Below are positions 1-11,432 of a stretch of DNA of 64,000 nt, in pieces. This stretch comes from Strongylocentrotus droebachiensis (Eukaryota > Echinodermata > Echinoidea > Camarodonta > Strongylocentrotidae). A program made the translations under genes and the position numbers. The stretch is taken from contig JAVYIG010000863.1 of the NCBI GenBank assembly GCA_035222895.1, forward strand, positions 186,001 through 250,000, read 5' to 3'. Under the pieces are notes generated by a model that was given only the letters and a program-made list of their open reading frames with translations, was not told the DNA's origin and searched no databases. Position 1 is the stretch's first letter. Each line of letters begins with the position of its first letter.

Positions 1-417
1 GTCAGGCAACGGGACGAGTGAGTATTTTTCAATTGAGATGTCGCCCCAGATAGAAACCATCTCATTTTTGGAGGAAAACAAAAAAAGATGGATAAGGTTT
101 TTGATCATGCATGTTGATGCTGCCTAATATCACAGATATAAAGTTTGTCATCTCGTTTGGTATTCAGTGTTTGAAGGAAAGAATATAGGGAAACGAAGTC
201 AGTAGCAAGCTTTGCTCCAGAAAGATACGCTCATCGGCAATTAGTAGTTCGAAATGAAAGATAGGATTCACCATGATCTAGAACGATACATTGATAATCA
301 GGTTTGTATGGTTGAAAGTTTCATCCTATAGAGTCATCATAAAGAAGAAGAAATTATTGTTAAAATTCATGAAAAACTTATTCAATTACGTATTATACTT
401 ATTTACCCTTTTAAGCA

Positions 418-738
418 TAGGCCTATGACGTTTATACTGAACTTTTATTACCGGAACCAATGATAGAAAAAGATTTGAAGAAGATGCCTGGTTCGGAAGA
501 TTTTACAAAACAAAGAAGAGCATGAATGTTAGTTTTCACACCGAAGTCAAATGAACGTAATGTACTTTAACATTTTTAATTAAAAGATTTAGTCGATCGT
601 CATGGTATACTGACAATAAAGAAATATCACATGCAGCTTATACATGACTATAGACTTTAACAAGCATTTAAAGCATTAATCACAATACCATGTTCTTTAA
701 TGCTATCGAGATTATACCTATATGTTAATTGCATAATA
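418..738. other. upstream AT-rich DNA, no gene
   Basis: I see no coding signal here. A TAGGCCTA palindrome sits at 418-425. The last ~80 bases may be a decayed extension of the LINE fragment that follows, but I cannot align them with confidence. Bases 1-417 likewise show nothing recognisable. Confidence 0.4.
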
Positions 739-890
739 TGGTTTCGATCCTATCTAACAGATCGCGAACAAGCTTTACGTCACGGAACTAAACCTGATCC
801 ACCGATATTATTGTATTCATGGGAGTACCTCAGGGGTCTATATTGGGTCCGTTGTTATTTTCCATCTATGTAAACATTTTACCAAATTAG
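739..890 (+). pseudogene. LINE reverse transcriptase fragment
   Basis: This is a short, decayed piece of a non-LTR retrotransposon reverse transcriptase. From 739 one frame reads WFRSYLTDREQALR. From 819 a different frame reads MGVPQGSILGPLLFSIYVN and ends at a TAG at 888. The GVPQGSILGPLLF block is the conserved motif that precedes the catalytic Y-x-D-D box in CR1, L2 and Jockey-type LINEs, and WFRSYLTDR lies just before it in those families. The YxDD box itself is absent. The change of frame between the two blocks and the early stop show the copy is dead. Family assignment beyond the CR1/L2/Jockey group is inference. Confidence 0.75.
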
Positions 891-929
891 AAACATGATT
901 GTTATGTGCATATACAGAAAATACTAGCT

Positions 930-1016
930 AATGCTGCATTATTGTAGAGCGCTTAGAGACTTCTGACAAAGTAAGTGTTAGGCGCTATATAAGCACTGTA
1001 ATTATTATTATTATTA
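930..1016 (+). repeat. LINE/SINE-type 3' tail with ATT repeat
   Basis: The sequence TAGAGCGCTTAGAGAC is followed by GTTAGGCGCTATATAAGC and then an ATT trinucleotide run. This is the usual form of 3' tails of CR1/L2-like LINEs and their SINEs in marine invertebrate genomes. It lies just downstream of the reverse-transcriptase fragment and may be the end of the same, internally deleted, copy. Confidence 0.55.
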
Positions 1017-2814
1017 AAGTGTGAGTGAGAGTAAGAGACGAGGTTGAACAAAAGGACGTCGGTTACGTAATAAGAATAAATGGTGTGGATTAATCAAAAT
1101 CGTCTCGTATACGGACAAAGAATGGACCCTTTGACTCGGAAATATGTACGTATATACTTTTGTAAATATTCTTTATAAAAACCACGTAAACATTTTAAAC
1201 ATAATATTTCCATTCACGAAAGTAAACTGTTTGGAAGGAGAAAATTGGATTCAATATTTAACTTGAGGACATTTCAAATAACCTATCCTTATACTAGGTG
1301 TAGGTTACAACCATTAACTATTGAAGTTAATGAAATAAGATTTTTATTGAATTATCACATGGAGTGCTAAACCAATCACTGTTATACGTTAATTTTCAAG
1401 TGAACCCATTTTAACAAATACATAAGTGATGGGTTTAGGTTATGGAGAAGCGCTGGGCCTTTCGAGTTCCATCTATAATACAAGATAACTCGCTCTAGGA
1501 CGCTACAAAATGTCTAAATTGATGGGACTGAATAAAGCATGCTGGGTCAAGGAGGAGAACAGACGTGAAGCGACCATCACCGGAGGGAGCACTATAAGGA
1601 GACCGTCTATGCAATGCTTATGGAGATGTAGAGGGAAGCCGTCTCAGCATTCAACCCCTCAGTCGGCCGGTGAGAGAGTAGAGACCGCGGCGACGTATCG
1701 TGTTGCACGTATTTGCGGAAGCCAGTGAGCTGGCGGGACGTTTCCAATTCAACGCTCTCCTGCCTAGCCGAAATGAAGCTCAACCGACCGTATAGCTGAT
1801 CGCTTTTGGCCTCCAGCAGAAGTCGTCGGGGGCGGCATTTTCTACCCCTAAAGACATCACAGACTTTGTTCGCTTACTCATAAAGGAAATACTCACAAAT
1901 AATCTCTCTATAAGCGAAGACAGCAGTATAAGTAAATCTTTCTAAAAAGAGAGATGTTCGCATTTGGTTAAAATGTGACCTATGGCATGGCACGCGCGAC
2001 AACGTTGCGCCAATACTCGTCATGCGGTTTCATGGGCAAAAAGACACGATTTACTTTTGTGGCTTGCATGACGGTTTTGCAACAAGTTTAATATAGAGTA
2101 AAGGTTGAGCTCGAAAACTCACCGAGTTTGGCCTACACCGACAACTGTCAGGCCTCGATAAACTGTAACCGAATGCCGAGACAACCAAAGTGGAACTGGG
2201 AGACAAGTCATCGGGGGAAACGTAGATCTGAACTCTTGACGACAGCACCTTGTAGATATGGAGGGGGTTCGCCATTCTAGCGTGCAAGGAGATAGTTGAA
2301 GGTGTTTGGTTGGGTGGGGGATCATACCTTATGTGCGATGGCCAAGACATATATTCGACACCATCGACGGAAACAGGAAAGATCATTTTTAGAAAGAAGT
2401 AAAGTTCATTGACCATAGCCTACTAGATCAGCACTAACAGCAGTTTACGTTTTAACATGGTTGCATGGCTTCTTGCAAGTTCACTCGACGAAGTGAATTG
2501 GAGCATATTCACACAATATAATCAATTAAATTTCGAGATGTCATAGTTCAAGCTAAATTACTGTATTTATTAAGAATACATTTTTACCAAATTAAAAATA
2601 TGAAAACATTAAGCAAAGTTATGAAGAAGATTCATGATTTGGGAAATAAGAATGTTGAAACTTTCTTACAAACCTGTACAGTGAGATTTAACATTTCTTT
2701 TTCAATACAGATGGAATTAAATGATGTATAAGACCACACATAGGGAAGTGGTCTGCATACTGAAGACAACGTAAAAGAATAAAAATAGAATTGAATCAAA
2801 TGCGCGTATATATT
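1017..2814. other. upstream intergenic DNA, nothing recognised
   Basis: About 1.8 kb without a convincing gene. A more GC-rich patch at 1510-1740 holds a 72-codon frame with no recognisable domain, and another frame on the minus strand at 2051-2416 is also unrecognised. Both are better explained as chance. Confidence 0.5.
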
Positions 2815-2972
2815 CAGGAGAGAGAGAGAGAGGGAGAGAGAGAGCTAAAGAACAATGGGAGGATGAGGGAGAAGGAGAGAGAGAGAGAGAGAGAGAGAGT
2901 CATACATCGTGACAGAGAAAGAAACATTATAAAGAACAATGGGAGGAGAGAGGGGGAGAGAGTTATCGAGAA
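2815..2972 (+). repeat. GA-rich purine microsatellite
   Basis: Two GA-rich tracts contain a repeated phrase, AAAGAACAATGGGAGGA, once before 2865 and again near 2935-2950. This suggests a local duplication inside the purine tract. Confidence 0.8.
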
Positions 2973-3531
2973 GGAAAGATATATAACAAGGTCCTGTCGC
3001 AGGTATACTCCCCAACCATGTCAAACACATTAGTCTACTTCAAAACATCCTTTTAGATCTTGAATACAGGTTTATTTTGGTTATTGTAACATCTTCTTCT
3101 GCCTTAAAAGACCTTTATTTTGTTTGTTTTTCTCATATATAGTCTTCATTGTTGTTACGCCATTTTAAAACAAATTTGGTATAAACAATTTCCCACATGA
3201 GATAAATATTATATCTAACCAGCTTTGGGCATTTTCTTTACCCAACTTGAGTAATATATTGTCCAATTGCGGTCAAAGTATAGGACAATTACTTCAAAAT
3301 GGGAAAATGATTAACCAACTTGGGTGATACAAAAACGTGCCCAAAGTAAGTTGTGTGGGTACATTATACCCCTATGGCGCATTTTTGCCCAGTGTTTATA
3401 CTTTTCGGCCTCAATGGATGATGTATTCCTTTTTCGAGTATTTACTATGCAGAATACATTATTTCTAGTGAATTAATTTGTTAATATTCTATAATTATCT
3501 TCAGTAAAACTGTCTCTGTTAAAAACCGATC
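2973..3531. other. intergenic DNA with a possible small foldback
   Basis: No gene is seen. TTTGGGCA (3224-3231) faces its reverse complement TGCCCAAA (3338-3345), with a smaller inner pair of ATTGTCC and GGACAAT. This hints at a decayed palindromic element of about 120 bp. Confidence 0.3.
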
Positions 3532-3655
3532 CTACTTCTACTATACTACTACTACTACTATTACTATACTACTACTATACTACTACTACTACTACAACTA
3601 CTACTACTACTAATACTACTACTACTACTGCTACTACTACTACTACGATACTACA

Positions 3656-3700
<45 letters not shown>

Positions 3701-3726
3701 CACTACTACTGCTACTACTACTATTC

Positions 3727-3793
<67 letters not shown>

Positions 3794-3802
3794 GATACTA
3801 CA

Positions 3803-3847
<45 letters not shown>

Positions 3848-3856
3848 GATACTACA

Positions 3857-3904
<48 letters not shown>

Positions 3905-4047
3905 CACTACTACTGCTACTACTACTATTCCTACTACTACTACTACTACTGCTACTACTACTACTACTACTACTTCCACTTCTACTACTACCATGGCTAC
4001 TACTACTACTTCTACTACTTCTATTAATACTACTAGTACTACCATGG

Positions 4048-4083
<36 letters not shown>

Positions 4084-4192
4084 TTACTACTACTACAACT
4101 ACTACTACTACTACTGCTACTACTTCTACTACTACTACTACTACTACTAATACTACTACTACTACTGCTACTACTACTACTACGATACTACA

Positions 4193-4243
<51 letters not shown>

Positions 4244-4516
4244 CACTACTACTGCTACTACTACTATTCCTACTACTACTACTACTACTGCTACTACTAC
4301 TACTACTACTACTACTTCCACTTCTACTACTACCATGGCTACTACTACTACTTCTACTACTTATATTAATACTACTAGTACTACCATGGCTACTACTACT
4401 ACTCCTACTACTACTACTACTATTACTACTACTACAACTACTACTACTACTGCTACTACTTCTACTACTACTACTACTACTAATACTACTTCTACTACCA
4501 TGACTACTACTACTAC
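3532..4516 (+). repeat. (ACT)n trinucleotide array with higher-order repeat
   Basis: About 985 bp of nearly uninterrupted CTA/ACT triplets. Interruptions such as CCATGG, ATTCC and ACGATACTACAT recur in the same order. The block starting with ACTTCCACTTCTACTACTA and containing CCATGG occurs at 3991 and again at 4333, giving a period of about 342 bp (114 triplets). The array therefore grew both by triplet slippage and by duplication of longer segments. It produces long open frames of poly-Thr or poly-Val that are not genes. Confidence 0.95.
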
Positions 4517-5460
4517 GACGGATAATGATAGTAGCGATAATGGTGGTGACAATGATAATGTATAGACATACTTTCATCATTATTTTCTTCTGTAAATGCA
4601 ACAACCCGAGACTACTTCCATTTAGACCCTTTCCTAATTATATTATGTTTGTTAAATTTGACGAACAATGTGTATTCATGATAAAGAGGTAAACATTTTA
4701 TGCTACTTCATGTGACTTTAGAATACATGTATGTTCACAAGTTCATTAACTTTGTCTTCTATTTTTTAATGAACGCCATGATCTTTCTACGTATTTAAGT
4801 TAGAAATAATTGTTTATGCTCAATCACGTGCTGACAAAATGCTACAATAATTAAATATTGCTGTAAGTCAAGGTTGCAATTCCAATGCACCTGCAGTATG
4901 TGTTGATTGTCCGTTATTCTTGAAGCTAAATTTTTGCACTTTCTACGTGTTATTCTCATCTTATCATTCTTCTGTTTATTAGAGTCTGTAAAATATCTTT
5001 GATTATGCATAACAAATACACAAATTCTGTATAAATCACATTCAACTTAAAACTACAAAACAATATATACAATATGTATATAGAGGTGTACGCAATAGTA
5101 CAAGGGAGACTGTAGATTTTTTTTACGCATAATAGCATTTTCTTTTTCCATTTGAAATTTTGTTGTTGTCGGAAATGCAACGCGAACGAGCACGAATTCT
5201 CACATTGTTATGCACTGTGCATCTTTGTATAACCTTTGATGGTAATTTGAAAATTGAATCATACTCTAGGCTTGATTTGAAAACTTTAAAAAGGCAACCT
5301 CTTTACCCTAACAACGAGGTGACGGAATATTGGCACTTGTAAAAAGCATGGTGCTCTAGCCACCAGCCCCCCGCCTGCCTCGTATTCACCCATTTTCTTT
5401 CAATCAACTGTAGCTATTTTACTTCTAAATTAGAGTAATCATTTTTATTTTTAAATTTCA
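4517..5460. other. upstream AT-rich DNA, no gene
   Basis: Several short overlapping frames on both strands have no recognisable content. I see nothing else here. Confidence 0.5.
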
Positions 5461-6095
5461 AATAACCCAGAAGTTTAGATATTTTTCATTCATGTTGAAA
5501 ACAGACATTTAATAGCAACGTATATAAAGACATTCTATTTTTACTCTGATTTTGTGTAAAAAAATTGCGAGTATTGAAAATATGCACTAGCATTATAATT
5601 TGGATAATTAAAAAAAAAAAAACTGCGATGCAATCATCTGGTTTTTGTCTTGTTTTCCTTGTCGAATAACACAGAAGTTTAAATAGTTTACATTCATGTT
5701 TGAAAACAGACGTTAAATAGAAACGTAATAACTATATAAAGACATTCTATCAATATTCTGATTTTGTGCAAAAATTGCGAACAATGAAATATCTTCTATG
5801 CACTGACAGCATTATCTAGATAATAACAAAAATAACAACTTCGATGCTATGATTTGGTTTGTCTTTTTTTAATTGTTAAATAACCCAGTAGTTTAAATAT
5901 TTTACACTAATGTTGTAAATAGACTTTTAATATAAAAGTATATAATGACATTCTATTTGAATTCTGAATCTGTGCAAAAGAAATTGCGAGCACTGAAATA
6001 ACCTTATGCACTGACATCATTATCTAGATAATAAAATAAATAACAACTGCGATGCAATCATTTGGTTTTGTCTCTTTTTTTTTCCTTGTCGAGAA
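5461..6095 (+). repeat. three tandem copies of a ~210 bp unit
   Basis: Three consecutive, diverged copies start at 5461, 5665 and 5879, giving spacings of 204 and 214 bp. Each copy carries the same ordered landmarks: ATAACNCAGNAGTTTA, GACATTCTAT, CTGATTTTGTG, ATTGCGA, TATGCACT, TTCGATG or TGCGATGCAATCAT, then a T-rich run. The second and third are closer to each other in the TTATCTAGATAAT part. The block ends about 450 bp before the CRE of the engrailed promoter. Function is unknown; it may be a local satellite or duplicated upstream element. Confidence 0.85.
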
Positions 6096-6468
6096 CTTGA
6101 TTTACTGCACGATAGTTATGTTTTTTTAAATTTCATTTAGCTTTCTTGTCTTTCATAAGTTGGTCGTGATGAGAGAGGATGTATTGTTTACTAACCCTAG
6201 CTCCAAAGTGTCACAACAGTCCATACCCAAAGCTCACTGATGTCTCGTCCCCATTGTGTCTCGCGCACCTAAGTCTGGCCTTGACCAAAAAAACTTCTTC
6301 GACTCGACAACGAGCCCAAGCAGCTAACAAAATGAAGATGAATATGTTGAGTTGAAAGCAATAATTTGTTGATTTGTAGCTCTTCGATTTCTCCCGCTCC
6401 CTCTCGGGAGTATTATGACTTCTACCCCGACTCTTTCCCGTCAGGTGTGTGCAATCTGATTTGTATTT
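6096..6468. other. DNA between tandem unit and promoter
   Basis: No gene. The stretch contains scattered GC-richer words but no clear motif. It could belong to the distal promoter of engrailed. Confidence 0.4.
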
Positions 6469-6534
6469 TCACCCTCCCCACCCCCTCACCCTCTCCCTCT
6501 CTCTCCCCTCCTCTCTCTCCCTCTCTCCCATACC
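6469..6534 (+). repeat. polypyrimidine CT tract at promoter
   Basis: A run of CCCTCTC-type sequence lies directly before the CRE/CCAAT pair. Such tracts are frequent near metazoan promoters and can bind GAGA-type factors or form triplex DNA. Whether it works here is inference. Confidence 0.7.
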
Positions 6535-6547
6535 GCGGAAATGGAGG

Positions 6548-6578
6548 TGACGTCACTCCAACCCTGGCCTCCCATTGG
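6548..6578 (+). promoter_or_regulatory. CRE palindrome plus inverted CCAAT box, probable engrailed promoter
   Basis: TGACGTCA at 6548-6555 is a perfect cAMP-response element palindrome. ATTGG at 6574-6578, within CCCATTGGCC, is an inverted CCAAT box 26 bp further on. Together with the adjacent CT tract and local GC rise this looks like a proximal promoter. The engrailed start codon follows 577 bp after CREB-type site. No clear TATA box is seen at the right distance, and the transcription start cannot be placed. Confidence 0.5.
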
Positions 6579-7131
6579 CCGGCGGGTGATAGACTCCTAC
6601 GGTGTATTGTGTGAAGCAGATGAAGAAATTGAGTGGCGATCTCTTTTAACGAGCAAGGTGATTTGTCCATTTGCGGGCGGCGCTACAATCCATACAAACT
6701 TTCGCATTTTTGTTTTGCCCCCACTCCCTCACTCCTGGAGCACACTATTTGGGGCCCGATATTGAAAACAAATAGACCTGTCGAGAAAGTTGAAACTCAC
6801 GTTTTAGTTTCGTTTGCTTCTATTCTAACATCTCTCTCTGTGACAATTGCTTACAATGCATGCGTTGTGTCTCAAAGTTTCTTGACTCCTTATTTCTCTC
6901 TTCTATCCTCGAGTGACATCGGCTGACAACGTATTTTCTTCAATCAGATATTTGGAATATCCTAAATAAACATATATTAAAACACTTTACCTCAATATCT
7001 ACCACTGTGAAGTACAAACAGAGGTATCCAGGAAGGTCGTTACAAGGCATCTTTCAAAGGGAGATTTCTTCGCCATAGGTTTTCTTGTCTGCACGGATAC
7101 CAGCGGGAGCTGCAGGCGGGTGGTCGATACC
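6579..7131 (+). other. probable 5' leader of engrailed
   Basis: This lies between the promoter motifs and the start codon. The engrailed frame is open upstream back to 6970 (TAA at 6967-6969) but has no ATG there, so the coding start at 7132 is the first possible one in this exon. The true transcription start lies somewhere in this interval or just before it. Confidence 0.5.
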
Positions 7132-7489
7132 ATGTCAGCCCTATCTCTAGGCGGCCGTGAGCCGCGATCACCGACACCACACCATCACCCTCTCCACGTC
7201 CCTCGGTCCCACTCTGACAATGACCTCGCTGTAAAGACACGCTTCACGGACTTCTTCATCGAAACCATCCTCGGACCCGAGTTCGGCGGATCGAGAAAGC
7301 CGAGTAAGGCGCACCATCGTAAGGAGGATGAACACGAGGTCGAAAGACAGGACAGAACGAATGTCGCCAAGCGATGCGATGAGGCCCGCCCGGTGGGCGC
7401 GGGGGAAAAAGCCTCAACGAAATCCTCGTCGTCGCAATCATGGCCAGCATGGGTTTACTGTACACGCTATTCGGACAGGCCGTCATCAG
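7132..7489 (+). CDS. en: engrailed exon 1: EH1 and EH2 (residues 1-119 plus one base)
   Basis: This is the N-terminal part of the Engrailed transcription factor, a nuclear repressor used in patterning and neural specification. The start is the ATG at 7132 in the context ACCATGT; a GTG twelve bases upstream is in frame but not credible as a start. Residues 39-52 (TDFFIETILGPEFG) are the EH1 motif, whose F-x-I-x-x-I-L core binds Groucho/TLE co-repressors. A Ser/charged linker follows. Residues 104-119 (WPAWVYCTRYSDRPSS) are EH2, whose tryptophan hexapeptide binds Pbx/Extradenticle cofactors. The exon ends in TCATCAG followed by GTGAGA, a strong donor, one base into the glycine-120 codon. This intron site, between EH2 and the homeodomain, is the usual one in engrailed genes. 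The leader before EH1 is short compared with insect and vertebrate Engrailed. I am sure of the gene identity. Confidence 0.95.
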
Positions 7490-7490
7490 G

Positions 7491-8467
7491 TGAGACAACA
7501 TTTCTAAAACGTTTTACTTATTCTTAAGATTTTGTCAGTGTCACCCAATATTGTCAATTTTATTGAGCACCGTGCACTTTTTTGATAGCAAAACTAAAGG
7601 CAAACGTTTTAATATCACACCAATTATAATGCGATAGCCTGCATGCTGGTATATAGCCGATATCATTTTCAAGGTTATTCTCTCTGTATTTAAAAAAATA
7701 GTAAGTTGGTTGATTAACGTCACAAATTAAAAATCACTTTATGCCTTTCCACGAGTTATCTTTGTGTAGTTGTTTAGATAGTTATTGAATAAATCTTTTA
7801 ATCTCGTCAACGTGATAATTATCAAGGTTTATAATCTGAAGTCAACATCTTAAGTGTTTCAATAAATTAAAGCTTCATAAAATAAAGCAACTTTGCAGCC
7901 GCAAATCGAATTTTAACAATACAGCACATGAATATTTCTTAGTAGATAAGAGAAACCAAATACATGTTTAATGAAACAAACAAACACACAAATACAACAT
8001 GTCCGAGTTCTTTGGCGCTTAATAAATGTCGAAAAGAACACAATTAGTAGTTAAAATAATGAAATAATATAATAACTTAAAGAAAGCTAAACACAATAAA
8101 TTGTGTGACCCAAATAACCAAACTATTGAAAACCACAAATGTAATGAATGTATATTATGTATTTGATAATAGATGGCAAATTCTGGGACCGATTCAACGT
8201 AATACTTATTCAAGCATGTATTGTTAAACCTCAGATAATTAGTCAATATTTATCCCGATGTTTACATAACTTTTATGATATTAAGGGAGAAGTTAATGAC
8301 ATCTTATTGAAACTTATTCTACGTCATACCTTGTAGTTTTTTCTCTTTAAAACCCCCTCTTAATACTTTATGACACTCTTAAACAAAATTTGACTAACAA
8401 AACTAAATCTTTTATCTGTGGGAACTGAAGAAAGTGAATATGATATCAAAGAAGATGAGAAACATAT
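7491..8467. other. intron, AT-rich, nothing recognised
   Basis: Only short chance frames are present. No repeat or motif stood out. Confidence 0.5.
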
Positions 8468-8481
8468 GTTACCATGGTAAC
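8468..8481. promoter_or_regulatory. perfect X-box (RFX-type) palindrome
   Basis: GTTACCATGGTAAC is a perfect 14 bp palindrome and matches the X-box, two half-sites GTTACC and GGTAAC with a 2 bp spacer. RFX-family factors bind such sites at ciliary and neural genes. It lies 978 bp into the engrailed intron. Binding is inferred from sequence alone. Confidence 0.45.
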
Positions 8482-11397
8482 GGGGAAGACGGATTCTTCC
8501 GGTAATTTGTCTGGTCGTCTTATACTTGTCACATCTTTGCGCGTGATTCTCGCAACAACCAACGACCTAATTTAATAATCCTACCTCACCGCATCCTTTC
8601 CTTTCAATGTGGTCGAAATTTTCGAATCTTCCTTCCCAACTTCTGGTTGAATCTTCACAAGTTTCTCCCCCTCCTCCCCTCTCGTCTTACCTGAATTAAT
8701 ATGAAACATATACTCATGATAATTATAGATCATTATGAACTACTGACCCCCACACATACATATTCTATGGCATATTCTATTGATATCATGTAGACGTTAT
8801 AAAAAGGGGGTTATACGAAGTGTCAAGTATTGAAGCGTTAGAGAATCTGTATTCATTACATTGATGTTTCAATGCTAAGGTTTACGTCGGATAGATAATT
8901 CATAATTAAGCAATGTTACGGAAAACAATATATTACAATTAATATACTTCTGGCAGATCGCTGTCTTTATTAAGCAGAAATATTAAGAAATGTTCTATAT
9001 TTTCGTCATTCTGCTGTGAGAACACGTGAAATGTACGTGCATGGCGTCACATCAGATTCGTAACCTTTTGACCTTCAAAATGAGACTTAACTTAGATTCT
9101 TTTCGTCACGAATACGTTTTATAATTGGTCAGACTGCATGCATCGTTGTTACTATCTGTATAAAGAATCAGGCATTTGCAGTAGAAAATATAACATAATA
9201 TGAAAATAGACAAAGGGATACACATTCTCATTCTTTGTTACCTATACAACATATCACCTTCAATCCGTGATTGAACAAATTGTATGTTAAAGCTTATATC
9301 GTGTATTTAAAGTTATCCGTCTTATATCGTGTATTACGAGTGAACATCCATCTGGCTCCAAACTGACGATTTTATATATGGTAGCATTTATCAACAACGA
9401 AAAAAATAATTCATATGATACAAATCACTTTAATTACTATCTTGAATATACTTGTAAATTTTGAAGTCATTACTGTAAACTATTTTTCTTATGTCATATA
9501 TCTTAAACGGTTCAAGAGTTTTTTTTTATCACGTCTGTAACCTTGTGCACACTTGTTTGAAATACAAATTACGCCAGGCCAGCGAATAAAGCATGTTACC
9601 AAGTCAAACCAAGAATGTAATATCTGTTTGTATGAAAACGTTTCATTTAATGATGGTTTAACATGATGGCAAAGTCGAGGGGAAATTTAAAGACATTTAA
9701 TTTGAAAGTGGCCGTGTGAGTATTCAAAAGAGACGCATTGCAAAGTGAGTTTGACAATCTAAATTTATTATTTGTTTTACTCCTGTCTACAGTTGCAAAA
9801 CTAAATGGCTTGATTGATTGATAAACACACTAATGCATCTCGTTATACTCTGAAAGCTTAATGATGTGAAAACCCGTTCAAGAGTCATAAAATTGAGTCA
9901 ATTTGATCATAATTTATAAGTTGCAAGGGTAGGATTCCGTTATATATTATGTAGATTTAATTTGTGTGCATGTGTTGATGAGTTTGGGCGTTCGCGTGTA
10001 TGAACCTATCATCATGTTTATTCTCGCCCAATTGGTTTATAGTCGAATGTTTTTTATGTAAGAATGTTGATATTTTAAACGCTTTCCTGTATTTACTTAT
10101 GAACCAATGATTGAGCATATTTAGTAACACTTGCTTGGGAAACATTTATGTTTTCCCTTCTCTGTTTGTCTTCATTTGTCATAGTTTTGGAAAGAAGATA
10201 GGCCTAAATCTGAACAAATTGTTGTTATATATACCAAGCAGAATCAATTTTTGACAGAGTATACGCCCTTCTGATTTCCCCTCTAATTTATAGGCCTATT
10301 TATTATCACCAATTCTTACAAGCGGTGTTCACATAGATAATGTTGCTTTATTCCTTTTTATTTCTCTGAGGATTTGTTACTTTGATTACATTTTTTCCAC
10401 TCAAATTTAGGCTTGCAAAAAACGTTACATGAACCATTGTTATCTCAACACTAAAAGCATATTTTGCTGTTTCAATTTCAAAAATGCGTTTGTTATGTCA
10501 TTATCGGAATGTTATTCAAAGGTAATAATGCCTTCTGTCAAATTTACTTGTTTTAACATCGATTGTCTTCGTTCATATTGGTAAAAGATACACTCGACAA
10601 CACAAGACGGTCCTACAGATAACCCGTTATAAATGATATGGGATACTATCTTCGTGTGTATGTATTCACAGCTATCAGGTATCATCAAAACAATTGGGTA
10701 TTGTGCTCAATTATGATAAATGATTGGTCTTCACATGATCTTTACCCATCTCGATAAACCCCCTAGTAAAGTTTGTCATGTTATTATCATCACCCTCACA
10801 CCTGTCCTAATCTACTCTCTCCTTCTTCATTCCAACACCCGAATGTGGACGAAAAAACGTTCGCAATTGTGAGAGGGAGAGGGAAAGAAGATAGAAAGAA
10901 AATCCGAAAAATGAAATTGTATTTGTTCTAGATCGTACAACAGGTACGTTGATTTATCAACCGCGGGATGTAACGCTTGACGCGGGATCTTGTGGCAGCT
11001 CATTCGCGCCACGGTCTGCCGTTGTCACTCATTTCAAGCGCGCTTCCTCGCTGAGCAAAATGTTGTTACCTTATTTCATTCTCCCTGCCTCTCAATCTCC
11101 CTCTTTCTATCTACCCATTTAATTATCTACTTCTTGCTCTCTATCCTCTCCATTATTTCTCCACCATTTATTTCTCTTTTTTAATGTTTCAATTCTCTTG
11201 TTTTCTACTGATTATACATTGGGAATAAGGACTAGCATGGGAAAACTAAAGGGATTGTGTCGAGTCCCATGGCGTATTGTCAAAATGTAAGACTCGTCCT
11301 CCTTTTATTGGTTTTCTAGCTCTCTATTTTGTGCTTTCTCATCCTATTACATTTATGTCACCCTCTCCCTACCTCTTCTCCTCTCTCTTCATTTCTA

Positions 11398-11432
<35 letters not shown>

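Noticed and set aside
1510-1728. 72-codon frame in a GC-rich patch
   Set aside because: No domain, no splice or start context that stands out.
3575-4336. Long poly-Val (minus) and poly-Thr (plus) open frames
   Set aside because: They follow from the ACT triplet array, which has no stop in these frames; there is no non-repetitive coding sequence.
7120-7131. Start of Engrailed at an upstream in-frame GTG
   Set aside because: The ATG at 7132 has good context (ACCATGT) and is the first ATG in the open frame.
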